This document shows positions 8,401-15,785 of a stretch of 64,000 nucleotides of DNA, one piece after another (position 1 is the stretch's first letter; every line of letters begins with the position of its first letter). Location of the stretch: assembly GCA_019414245.1 (NCBI GenBank), contig DXMK01000007.1, positions 62,001 through 126,000 of the forward strand. Reading direction: 5' to 3'. The position numbers were made by a program, and so were the translations under genes. The stretch comes from Collinsella sp. (GTDB taxonomy: Bacteria > Actinomycetota > Coriobacteriia > Coriobacteriales > Coriobacteriaceae). The notes beneath the pieces are model-generated. The model was not told where the DNA came from and ran no database searches. It worked only from the letters and a program-made list of their open reading frames with translations.

Positions 8401-9564
8401 ATGCAGGCATCGCAGCGTCTCGACCGCTTTGGCGCGGAGGTCTTCGCCTCGCTCAACAACAAGCTTCTTGCGCTGAAGGCTCAGGGCAAGACCATTTACA
8501 ACATGAGCGTGGGCACGCCCGACTTTAAGCCGTACGACCACGTGGTCGAGGCGCTCACGCAAGCGGCCCAGGACCCCGAGATGTGGAAGTATGCCCTGCG
8601 CGACCTGCCCGAACTCAAGCAAGCCGTGTGCGATTACTATGAGCGTCGCTTTGGTGTCTCCGGCATTACGCCGTCTATGGTGCAGTCGTGCAACGGCACG
8701 CAGGAGGGCGTGGGCCATTTGGGCCTGGCCCTGCTCGATCCGGGTGACACTATTTTGGTTCCCGATCCGTGCTACCCGGTCTTTGAGGCGGGCGCCAAGA
8801 TCGCCGATGCCAAGCTCGAGTACTATCCGTTGGTCGCCGAGCATAATTACCTGCCCTATGTGGCGGGTATCGATCCCGAGGTGGCCGATCGTGCCAAGTA
8901 TATGATCGTGTCGCTGCCCGCAAACCCGGTCGGCTCGGTGGGCACGCCCGAGGTCTACGAGGAGATCATCGCTTTCGCCCGCGAGCACGACCTGCTCATC
9001 GTCCATGACAACGCGTACTCCGACATCGTGTTCGACGGCGAGCCGGGCGGCAGCTTCTTGCAGTATCCTGGTGCGCTTGAGGTGGGCGTGGAGTTCTTCT
9101 CGCTTTCCAAGTCGTTTAACGTTACCGGTGCGCGTGTCGGCTTTTTGGTCGGCCGCGAGGACGTGGTCTCTGCCTTTGCCAAGCTGCGCGGCCAGATCGA
9201 CTTTGGCATGTTCTTCCCGATCCAGAAGGCTGCTATCGCCTGCCTGAACGGTCCGCGCGATGAGGTCGAGGCGCAGCGTCTGAAGTACCAGGAGCGCCGC
9301 GATGCCCTGTGCGACGGTCTTGAGGGCCTGGGCTGGGAGCGTCCCAACGCGCATGGCTCTATGTTTGTGTGGGCCAAGCTTCCCGGTGGTCGCACCGATT
9401 CCATGGCGTTTTGCGAGGAGCTCATGGAGAAGGCCGGCGTTGTGGTGACGCCGGGCGCGAGCTTTGGTCCTTCGGGCGAGGGGCACGTGCGCATGGCGCT
9501 GGTCTTGCCGCCCGACCAGATTGCTTTGGCTGTCGAGGCCATTCGCGAGGCGGGCCTGTATTAG
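8401..9564 (+). CDS. PLP-dependent aminotransferase, class I/II
   Basis: 387 residues; ATG 8401 is preceded by GAAAGGTGG, and the longer open frame upstream crosses the hairpin and is not used. Fold type I aminotransferase: SLSKSFNVTGARVGF carries the PLP lysine near residue 237, with NPVGSVGTPEVYEEI and HDNAYSDIVFDG as the conserved pocket motifs. The sequence resembles the LL-diaminopimelate and aspartate aminotransferase-like group. As the window encodes an acetyl-type DAP pathway (dapH and an M20 deacetylase) with no other clear N-acetyl-DAP aminotransferase nearby, that role is possible but not proven. Confidence 0.85.
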   Translation: MQASQRLDRFGAEVFASLNNKLLALKAQGKTIYNMSVGTPDFKPYDHVVEALTQAAQDPEMWKYALRDLPELKQAVCDYYERRFGVSGITPSMVQSCNGTQEGVGHLGLALLDPGDTILVPDPCYPVFEAGAKIADAKLEYYPLVAEHNYLPYVAGIDPEVADRAKYMIVSLPANPVGSVGTPEVYEEIIAFAREHDLLIVHDNAYSDIVFDGEPGGSFLQYPGALEVGVEFFSLSKSFNVTGARVGFLVGREDVVSAFAKLRGQIDFGMFFPIQKAAIACLNGPRDEVEAQRLKYQERRDALCDGLEGLGWERPNAHGSMFVWAKLPGGRTDSMAFCEELMEKAGVVVTPGASFGPSGEGHVRMALVLPPDQIALAVEAIREAGLY

Positions 9565-9707
9565 AAAGGTATTTCGGCTCGTCAATAGCTCGAAACCGAT
9601 TTCGTGCAGTTATTTTACGATTTCTGCAAACAATTTCGGTAAACGGTCGATTTTTGGCTGCGAATAGGAGCATAATCAAAGTCCCGATTGGATGTATTGG
9701 GATTACG

Positions 9708-9740
9708 GCAAGCCGCTCGGGTCGTTCCCGGGCGGCTTGC
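9708..9740 (+). other. 5' UTR hairpin upstream of ldh
   Basis: GCAAGCCGCTCGGG pairs with CCCGGGCGGCTTGC (one mismatch) around a five-base loop. It ends about 26 nt before the ldh start codon and lacks a T-run, so it is more likely an mRNA leader structure than a terminator. Confidence 0.6.
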
Positions 9741-9765
9741 TTGTGGAGAGAGATGGGAGTTTCTA

Positions 9766-10716
9766 ATGGTTAACGAGAAGAAGGTCGCTATTGTCGGCTG
9801 CGGTTTCGTTGGTTCGTCTTCGGCGTTCGCGCTGATGCAGAGTGGTCTGTTCTCCGAGATGGTCCTCATCGACGTGGACAAGAACCGCGCCGAGGGTGAG
9901 GCCCTGGATATCGCGCACGGCATGACGTTTGCCGAGCCGATGAAGATCTACGCCGGCGATTATTCCGATGTCGCCGACGCCGCCATGATCGTCGTCACCG
10001 CTGGCGCTGCCCAGAAGCCCGGTGAGACTCGCCTGGACCTGGTCAACAAGAACGTCAGCATCTTTAAGTCCATTATCCCCGAGATTAAGAAGTCCGGCTT
10101 CGACGGCATTCTGCTCATCGTCTCCAACCCGGTCGATGTTCTGACCTACGCCGCCATCAAGATGTCCGGCCTGCCCGAGGGCCACGTCATCGGTTCCGGT
10201 ACCGTGCTCGACACCGGCCGTCTGCAGCAGATGCTTGGTGCCCATGTCGAGGTCGACCCGCGCGATGTCCAGGCCTATGTCATGGGTGAGCACGGCGATT
10301 CCGAGTTTGTCGCTTGGTCCAGCGCTCAGGTTGCCGGCGTTCCGCTGAACACCTTCTGCGAGCTTCATGGTCATCTGGAGCATGAGGCTGCCGAGAAGCG
10401 CATCGCCGAGGACGTCAAGAACTCCGCCTACACCATCATCGAGAAGAAGCACGCCACCTACTATGGCGTCGCCATGGCCGTCAAGCGCATCTGCACTGCC
10501 GTCATGCGTGACGAGCAGACCGTTCTGCCCGTTTCCTCGCTCATGGTGGGCGAGTACGGCCTGTCCGATCTTGCCATCTCCATGCCGACCGTCGTTGGCC
10601 GCGACGGCGTTGTCTGCCGCGTCCCCGTGCCGCTGAACGATGACGAGCAGCATGAGCTTACCGCCTCCGCCAAGGCCCTCAAGGACATCATCGACAGCGT
10701 CGACTTCTCCTGCTAA
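9766..10716 (+). CDS. ldh: L-lactate dehydrogenase
   Basis: 316 residues beginning MVNEKKVAIVGCGFVGSS, the NAD-binding Gly motif. It reduces pyruvate to L-lactate with NADH in fermentation. Typical motifs are the catalytic-loop region, SNPVDVLTY, and GEHGDSE with the proton-acceptor His near residue 177. The arginine-containing substrate loop GAAQKPGETRLDL favours lactate over malate dehydrogenase (Gln after the AA pair). ATG 9766 is used because homology begins there. An 18-bp tandem duplication overlaps the stop codon. It stands alone, with a hairpin in its leader and a strong terminator behind. Confidence 0.95.
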   Translation: MVNEKKVAIVGCGFVGSSSAFALMQSGLFSEMVLIDVDKNRAEGEALDIAHGMTFAEPMKIYAGDYSDVADAAMIVVTAGAAQKPGETRLDLVNKNVSIFKSIIPEIKKSGFDGILLIVSNPVDVLTYAAIKMSGLPEGHVIGSGTVLDTGRLQQMLGAHVEVDPRDVQAYVMGEHGDSEFVAWSSAQVAGVPLNTFCELHGHLEHEAAEKRIAEDVKNSAYTIIEKKHATYYGVAMAVKRICTAVMRDEQTVLPVSSLMVGEYGLSDLAISMPTVVGRDGVVCRVPVPLNDDEQHELTASAKALKDIIDSVDFSC

Positions 10717-10735
10717 ATCGACTTCTCCTGCTAAA
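10700..10735 (+). repeat. 18-bp tandem duplication across the ldh stop codon
   Basis: TCGACTTCTCCTGCTAAA occurs twice head to tail. The first copy encodes the last residues VDFSC and the stop of ldh; the second is an untranslated echo with the same in-frame stop. It is a recent slippage-type duplication. Confidence 0.9.
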
Positions 10736-10766
10736 TCAAGCTCGCTAGAGCGAAAAGCTACAATGA

Positions 10767-10801
10767 AGGCGTCCGGGTCCACGCGGCCCGGGCGCCTTTT
10801 T
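10767..10801 (+). terminator. ldh terminator
   Basis: AGGCGTCCGGG pairs with CCCGGGCGCCT and is followed by five T. Confidence 0.85.
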
Positions 10802-10803
10802 GA

Positions 10804-10828
10804 TGCAAAGTAACCTGACCCCAATGCA
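10804..10828 (+). repeat. dispersed 25-bp repeat, copy upstream of the DUF2974 gene
   Basis: A 25-bp sequence containing AAAGTAACCTGACCCC recurs exactly at 12051-12075 on the other side of the DUF2974 gene, and an 18-bp part recurs inverted at 59927-59944. It is intergenic in all cases. Confidence 0.85.
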
Positions 10829-10848
10829 CCATAGTTGATGGGAGGGCC

Positions 10849-12009
10849 ATGTCGGATTCCTCTAATTTTTTGACCTATGCCCAGACGACGTTTGATTCGT
10901 TTGAGGAGCAGCCGTTCTGTGCGGTGGATAGCCTGGTCTTTGCGTGGCTGTCCTATTTGCGTTTGCCGGGTGATATGGCGGAGCTAACGAACTGGCAGGG
11001 CCTAGACGTACGCGAGCTGCTGCGTGCCGAGTGCTACCGGGACATGATTGGCGACCTGTGGGATCCGGAGGGGAGCAGGGCCTTGTTGGAGGCCGTGGCA
11101 GCAAGCCCTCGCTACCGTGGCGTGCACGTTTGCGGTTATCGTGCCGTGAGCGATGTGGTGGCGACAGAGCAGTTTGCAGCCATGGCGTTCCGGTTTCCGG
11201 CGGGGTTTAGCTATCTTTCCTTCCGGGGGACCGACAGTACGATTGTGGGCTGGAAAGAGGACTTTAACATGGCGTTCCGGTGTCCTGTGCCGGCCCAGGA
11301 ATCCGCGGCGCGTTATGTAGACGAGGCGGCGGACGCGATTGACGGGCCGCTTTTGTGCGGAGGTCATTCCAAGGGTGGAAACCTTGCGGTGTACGGTGCG
11401 GCGATGTGCTCCGATGTCGCCCGTGAGCGAATCGAACGGGTGTATTCCCATGATGGTCCTGGCTTCGTCGAGGAGTTCCTGAACGGCAACGCCTTTGCCG
11501 ATCTTTCCGGCCGCATCGATAAGACGCTACCTCGGTCGTCGATCTTTGGCATGATGTTCGAGACACAGGAGGACTATGCCATCGTTGAGAGCACCGAGTT
11601 CAGCCTGCTGCAGCACAATCCCTTTAGCTGGGTGGTTGATGGTCGCGACTTCGTGTACTGTGAGCACCTGTCCGCCGGTGCTCGATACGTTGATGGCTCC
11701 ATTCGCGAGATGCTGCTTGCAGTGGGGCCTGCCGAGCGCGAGCGTTTTGTAGATGCATTGTTCTCCGTGTTTGAGGCTACGGGTGCTGAGCGGTTTGCGG
11801 ATATCGCTGGGAATCTGCGCGAGAGCCTGCCCGTGATGCTCCAGGCTGCGCAAGGTTTCGACAAGGATACGCGACGCTTTGTCTCGCAGACCATCGTGGC
11901 AATCCTTAAATGCGCGCTGCTGCCCAAACGACCCCAGATCGACATGTCCACTGCCGGTAAGAGTCTGGCAGAACAGCTCGAGGCTTGGCAGTCCGAGCTT
12001 CTGCGCTAG
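10849..12009 (+). CDS. DUF2974 (Mbeg1-like) alpha/beta-hydrolase
   Basis: 386 residues, ATG 10849 preceded by GGGAGGGCC. The region FSYLSFRGTDSTIVGWKEDFNM and the nucleophile elbow GGHSKGGNLAVYGA (Ser near residue 173) are the hallmarks of DUF2974 proteins, lipase-like alpha/beta-hydrolases. A later HDGPGF motif also fits the family. No signal peptide is visible, so it is probably cytoplasmic. Substrate unknown; lipid or ester hydrolysis is inferred from the fold. The gene is flanked by 25-bp direct repeats. Confidence 0.85.
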   Translation: MSDSSNFLTYAQTTFDSFEEQPFCAVDSLVFAWLSYLRLPGDMAELTNWQGLDVRELLRAECYRDMIGDLWDPEGSRALLEAVAASPRYRGVHVCGYRAVSDVVATEQFAAMAFRFPAGFSYLSFRGTDSTIVGWKEDFNMAFRCPVPAQESAARYVDEAADAIDGPLLCGGHSKGGNLAVYGAAMCSDVARERIERVYSHDGPGFVEEFLNGNAFADLSGRIDKTLPRSSIFGMMFETQEDYAIVESTEFSLLQHNPFSWVVDGRDFVYCEHLSAGARYVDGSIREMLLAVGPAERERFVDALFSVFEATGAERFADIAGNLRESLPVMLQAAQGFDKDTRRFVSQTIVAILKCALLPKRPQIDMSTAGKSLAEQLEAWQSELLR

Positions 12010-12012
12010 CCA

Positions 12013-12075
12013 TTGGTGCAAAGGTGTCAGGTTCATCTGCGACAAGTTAGTGCAAAGTAACCTGACCCCAATGCA
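12013..12075 (+). repeat. inverted-repeat unit with the second 25-bp repeat copy
   Basis: TTGGTGCAAAGGTGTCAGGTT (12013 onward) faces the 25-bp repeat at 12051-12075. GGTGTCAGGTT can pair with AACCTGACCCC, so the unit forms a hairpin. The left arm matches the sequence at 59918-59938 with one change. Confidence 0.8.
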
Positions 12076-12145
12076 TCAATCTGCGGTGCGCTTGGGGTGG
12101 GCTCGACCGCTATACTGATTCGTGCTCAAATCGATCTAGAACGGA

Positions 12146-13159
12146 ATGCCGTATATGAAAATCAACCACGCTATCCTGCATATCCTGGACTTTGACTCGG
12201 CTGTCAACGTCATGAGCCAGCGCGAGCTGGATATCGAAAGCCGCACCGTGCGCAACTTTGTGACCACACATCTACGCCGTGCCCGCACTTCAGCCGATAA
12301 CAAGCGTGCCACGTTTGCCGAGAACTCTGCGTTTGGCGGCGAGCTCAAGGGCTATTTCTTTGGCGAGCGCGAGTTCGTGGATCTGTCGCAGCAGATCGCG
12401 GAGTTCATCTCTTCCGAGCTCACCAAGGCCGAGAAGGCTGAGTCCACCGACGTGCTCGTGGCCGACTTTGACGACGATGAGGATGCCCGCTGGTTTGCCG
12501 TCATGCTCCTGGGCTCCAAGCAGGCCTTTATGCACGAGGTAGGCCGCGAGGAGGGGGAGGTGCGCAACGACATTGCGCGCCACTACGCCATTCTGCCGAA
12601 CCCCTCGCAAAAGGTGCCGAGCTATGCCATCGTGCGCGCGAGCACCATGGAGATCGGCTACGTAGACAAGAAGCGCAAGATTGCCGGCGAAGACCGCATG
12701 CTCATTCCCGATGGCCTGCTGCAGTGCGACACGGGCGTATCTGGCAAGGAGGTCATCGACACCGTGACGCGTGTGGTCGAGGAAGTCGCCGAGGAGCACG
12801 GCGCCAACACGGCCGTGGCGCTCGCCAAGGTTAAGGCCGCTGTGGCCGAGAAGATCGAGGATGACGAGGAGCTTCCGCCCTGGGATATCGTCGATGAGGT
12901 CTTTGAGGACGAGCCGGTCATCAAGGAAAGTGTGCGCGCGGCACTGACCGAGGAGAAGGTACCGGAGCGCGTGCCCGTGGAGCGCAAGCAAGTCGAGCGC
13001 GCGGCCGTACGCAATCACAAGATTCGTACCGACACGGGTATCGAGGTCAGCTTTCCGGCCGAGATGGGTTCGAACTCCGAGTACATCGAGTTTGTCAACG
13101 AACCCAACGGCCTCATCTCCATCGAGCTCAAGAATATCGGCAGCATCGAGAATCGATAA
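12146..13159 (+). CDS. nucleoid-associated protein (NdpA/NA37 family)
   Basis: 337 residues; start ATG 12146, with ATG 12155 as an alternative. The N-terminus MKINHAILHILDFDSAVNVMSQRELD and the internal FFGEREFVDLSQQIAEFI and YAIVRASTMEIGYVDKKRKIAGEDRML segments match the NdpA (37-kDa nucleoid protein) family, which associates with the nucleoid. The C-terminus ends in a small domain with EVSFPAEMGSNSEYIEFV. Single gene followed by a perfect terminator and a structured repeat; it converges with dapH. Confidence 0.8.
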   Translation: MPYMKINHAILHILDFDSAVNVMSQRELDIESRTVRNFVTTHLRRARTSADNKRATFAENSAFGGELKGYFFGEREFVDLSQQIAEFISSELTKAEKAESTDVLVADFDDDEDARWFAVMLLGSKQAFMHEVGREEGEVRNDIARHYAILPNPSQKVPSYAIVRASTMEIGYVDKKRKIAGEDRMLIPDGLLQCDTGVSGKEVIDTVTRVVEEVAEEHGANTAVALAKVKAAVAEKIEDDEELPPWDIVDEVFEDEPVIKESVRAALTEEKVPERVPVERKQVERAAVRNHKIRTDTGIEVSFPAEMGSNSEYIEFVNEPNGLISIELKNIGSIENR

Positions 13160-13185
13160 GGGATCGAGCGGATTGACCGTAACGA

Positions 13186-13220
13186 AAAGGCCGAAGCCCT
13201 TTGGGACTTCGGCCTTTTTA
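13186..13220 (+). terminator. terminator of the NdpA-like gene
   Basis: AAAGGCCGAAG/CTTCGGCCTTT hairpin followed by T residues. Confidence 0.9.
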
Positions 13221-13242
13221 CTTGGGGCTTAATTACGCTACT

Positions 13243-13400
13243 GGTTGAGCATAGGTCAGCGAAAACGCCCCAGAGCGAGCAAGGTGACGTGAAAGAGGAG
13301 GGCATTGACCTTTTGGTCATGCCCGACGATTGAACGTCAGATTGCCGCTCTGGGGCGTTTGCAGCGTCGAGCCGTTACGCGGGTTGGTAAACCCGCGTAA
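13243..13400 (-). repeat. structured intergenic element A, copy 1 (minus orientation)
   Basis: Reading the minus strand: a small hairpin (GTTACGCGGGTT/AACCCGCGTAAC, 13373-13400), the linker TCGACGCTGCAAA, a long helix (AACGCCCCAGAGCG with CGCTCTGGGGCGTT) carrying a TGACGT/ACGTCA inner helix and a terminal hairpin (GGGCATGACC/GGTCAATGCCC), then TTTTCGCTGACC. Two related copies lie at 33491 and 59661. It sits between the convergent NdpA-like gene and dapH. Short frames inside it are by-products. Confidence 0.85.
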
Positions 13401-13402
13401 CC

Positions 13403-14122
13403 CTACAGTTGACGTAGTCCTTCCTCGAGGCCGGTCTTGCTGTCGGTCTTCTCGTCGCGCATCTTGATGACGCGGGCGGGGACACCGGCCACGACGGCAC
13501 CGGCGGGGACATCCTCGACGCACACGGCGCCGGCGGCAACAACAGCGCCCTTGCCCACGCGTACGCCCTCCAGGACCACGGCGTTGGCGCCGATCATGAC
13601 GTCGTCTTCGATGATGACGGGCGTGGCGCTTGCGGGCTCAACGACGCCTGCCAACACGGTTCCAGCGCCGATGTGGCAGTTCTTGCCCACGGTGGCGCGG
13701 CCGCCTAGCACGGCGCCCATATCGATCATGGAACCCTCGCCGATAACGGAGCCGATGTTGATGATGGCGCCCATCATGATGACGGCACGGTCGCCAATCT
13801 CGACGCGGTCGCGGATGATCGCGCCCGGCTCGATGCGGGCGTTGATGCCCTTAAGGTCGAGCATGGGCACGGCGGAGTTGCGGCAATCGTTCTCCACGTC
13901 GTAGTAATCGATGGAATCGGCGTTGGCGTCCAGGATGGCCTTAAGCTCATCCCAGTCGCCAAAGACGGTCTTGCCGCGACGACCGCCGTAGACATGTGCG
14001 TCGCCCCAAGCAACCTTCATGCCCGGCTTCTCGCGCACGTACAACTTGACGGGCGTCTTTTTGGGCGCGGTGGCGATGTAGTTGATAATCTTCTGTGCAT
14101 CCATCTCGGCTGCGTTACTCAT
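13403..14122 (-). CDS. dapH: tetrahydrodipicolinate N-acetyltransferase
   Basis: 239 residues, the standard size for DapH, which acetylates tetrahydrodipicolinate in the acetylase branch of meso-diaminopimelate synthesis. The N-terminal domain (ADSIDYYDVENDCRNSAVPML) precedes a left-handed parallel beta-helix of hexapeptide repeats (IEPGAIIRDRVEIGDRAVIM, GAVLGGRATVGKNCHIGAGT), ending with VVAGVPARVIK. Last gene of the minus-strand lysA-dapA-dapB-dapH set, 39 nt after dapB, with GGAGAGATAGC before its ATG. Confidence 0.95.
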   Translation of the reverse strand: MSNAAEMDAQKIINYIATAPKKTPVKLYVREKPGMKVAWGDAHVYGGRRGKTVFGDWDELKAILDANADSIDYYDVENDCRNSAVPMLDLKGINARIEPGAIIRDRVEIGDRAVIMMGAIINIGSVIGEGSMIDMGAVLGGRATVGKNCHIGAGTVLAGVVEPASATPVIIEDDVMIGANAVVLEGVRVGKGAVVAAGAVCVEDVPAGAVVAGVPARVIKMRDEKTDSKTGLEEGLRQL

Positions 14123-14161
14123 TTGCTATCTCTCCTTTGGGCGGATTCGGTTGACACCTGG

Positions 14162-14902
14162 TTAGACAAACATGACCTGGTCGAACGTATAGAAGCCGGG
14201 TTCGCGGGTGACGAGCTTCTGCGCGGCTGCCAAGGCGCCGTTGACAAAGATCTGACGACTCGTGGCGCGGTGGGTGAGCGTGACCTCCTCGTCCTGGCCG
14301 AAAAAGCTTACCTCGTGCACGCCGGCGACGGTGCCGCCGCGCAGCGAGTGCATACCGATCTCCTTGGGGTCACGCGCGCCGCACATGCCCTCGCGGCCAT
14401 AGACGGGGTGGTAGCCTGCCTCGGGCTCAGCTTCGACGACAGCATCGAGCAGTAGCTTGGCAGTGCCGCTGGGGGCATCGACCTTTTGGTTGTGGTGCGT
14501 CTCGACGATTTCGCAGTCAAAGCCGGGCAGCTCGCGTGTAGCCTGCGCTACCAGATGGCGCAGGGCTGCGATGCCGATGGAGTAATTGCCCGAGTGCATA
14601 ACGCGGGTGTTCTGGCCCAGCTCACGCAGACGGTCCATCTGCTCGGGGGTGTAGCCTGTGGTGCCCGAGACCAACGCCGCGCCCGTGCGCTCGACATAGG
14701 CGACGACGGCATCGAAGGTCACGACGTTCGAGAAGTCGATAATCACATCGGCAGCCGGTGCGTTCTCGAGCTTGCTCAAATCGAAGCCAATCTGGGCCAC
14801 GATATCAAAAACGGGTTGACCGGCGGCGTCGACAACGCCCTCGGCGGTGGTGCGGATGAGCGAGCCCATGCGGCCCGTTCCCATAATGACGGTCTTAATC
14901 AA
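14162..14902 (-). CDS. dapB: 4-hydroxy-tetrahydrodipicolinate reductase
   Basis: 246 residues with a TTG start lying inside the last codons of dapA (8-nt overlap, so translation is coupled). The nucleotide-binding motif is shortened to VIMGTGRMGSLI. VSGTTGYTPEQMDRL, the catalytic EIVETHHNQKVDAPSGTAKL (His and Lys) and TLTHRATSRQIFVNGALAAA are diagnostic for DapB, which reduces the DapA product with NAD(P)H. Under control of the lysine riboswitch upstream of lysA by operon position. Confidence 0.95.
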   Translation of the reverse strand: MIKTVIMGTGRMGSLIRTTAEGVVDAAGQPVFDIVAQIGFDLSKLENAPAADVIIDFSNVVTFDAVVAYVERTGAALVSGTTGYTPEQMDRLRELGQNTRVMHSGNYSIGIAALRHLVAQATRELPGFDCEIVETHHNQKVDAPSGTAKLLLDAVVEAEPEAGYHPVYGREGMCGARDPKEIGMHSLRGGTVAGVHEVSFFGQDEEVTLTHRATSRQIFVNGALAAAQKLVTREPGFYTFDQVMFV

Positions 14903-15785
14903 GCAGACCAGCCCCCTTCAGAGCATCGGTAAGTGCAGAGCGCGTGTCGTCTGCCATGGGGCACAGCGGCATGCGGTAGTTTGCCTCGATCATACCCATC
15001 TGGGCGAGCGCCTCTTTGACGGGGATGGGGTTGACCTCACTAAAGAGGGCATTGATGAGCGGCTGGCCGGCAATTTGGATATCGCGGGCACGCGCCACGT
15101 CACCGTCCAAATAGGCGCGGCACATGTCATGCACGAGCTGCGGCTGCACGTCTGCCCACACGCTGATGGTGCCCGAGGCGCCCAGGCTCATGAGCGGCAC
15201 GGTAAGCGCGTCCTCGCCCGAGTACATGCGGAAGTCGTCTGACAGCAGGTGGGCGATCTTGGCCGCGTAGGCGACGTTGCCCGAGGCCTCCTTAATACCC
15301 ATGATGTTGGGGTGCGCGGCCAGGCGCTCTACGTTGCGCTCGCTGATACCGCAGCCGCAGCGGCCGGGGATGTTGTACAGGATGCAGGGGATGTTCACGG
15401 CATCGGCGACGGTCTTAAAGTGCTGATAGATACCCTCTTCGTTGGACTTGTTGTAGTAGGGGGTAATGAGCAGCAGGCCGTCGGCGCCCAAGCCCTGGTA
15501 AGTAAGCGACTTGGTGAGCATGGTCTGCGTGGAGTTGGAGCCCGAGCCGGCAATGACGGGGACGCGTCCTGCAACATGCTTGACCACGGCGGCGACGACG
15601 GAGTTGTCCTCGTCGTCGGTCATCGTGGCGCTCTCGCCGGTGGTGCCCAGGGTGAGGATGGCGTCGGTGCCGTTTTGCAGGTGGAAATCGATAAGGCGCT
15701 CGAGTGCGTCAAAGTCGACACTGCCATCCTTTTTAAACGGCGTGACGAGGGCGACGATTGAGCCCTTGAGATTGCGGATGTCCAT
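14895..15785 (-). CDS. dapA: dihydrodipicolinate synthase unit (internal start)
   Basis: If translation begins at the internal ATG (15785-15783), with AAGGAGAAGAAC in front, a normal 296-residue DapA results: MDIRNLKGSIVALVTPFKKD, LGTTGESA, the YNIPGRCG tyrosine and IKEASGN lysine. It condenses pyruvate with aspartate semialdehyde. This is the conventional annotation, listed separately because I cannot tell from sequence whether the cell makes the fusion, free DapA or both. Confidence 0.8.
   Translation of the reverse strand: MDIRNLKGSIVALVTPFKKDGSVDFDALERLIDFHLQNGTDAILTLGTTGESATMTDDEDNSVVAAVVKHVAGRVPVIAGSGSNSTQTMLTKSLTYQGLGADGLLLITPYYNKSNEEGIYQHFKTVADAVNIPCILYNIPGRCGCGISERNVERLAAHPNIMGIKEASGNVAYAAKIAHLLSDDFRMYSGEDALTVPLMSLGASGTISVWADVQPQLVHDMCRAYLDGDVARARDIQIAGQPLINALFSEVNPIPVKEALAQMGMIEANYRMPLCPMADDTRSALTDALKGAGLLD

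Noticed and set aside
13015..13320. Short protein frames inside structured element A (also 59656-60000) with similar sequence (SSFTSPCSLW)
   Set aside because: The similarity comes from the repeated non-coding element; the helices covary as nucleic acid, not as codons.
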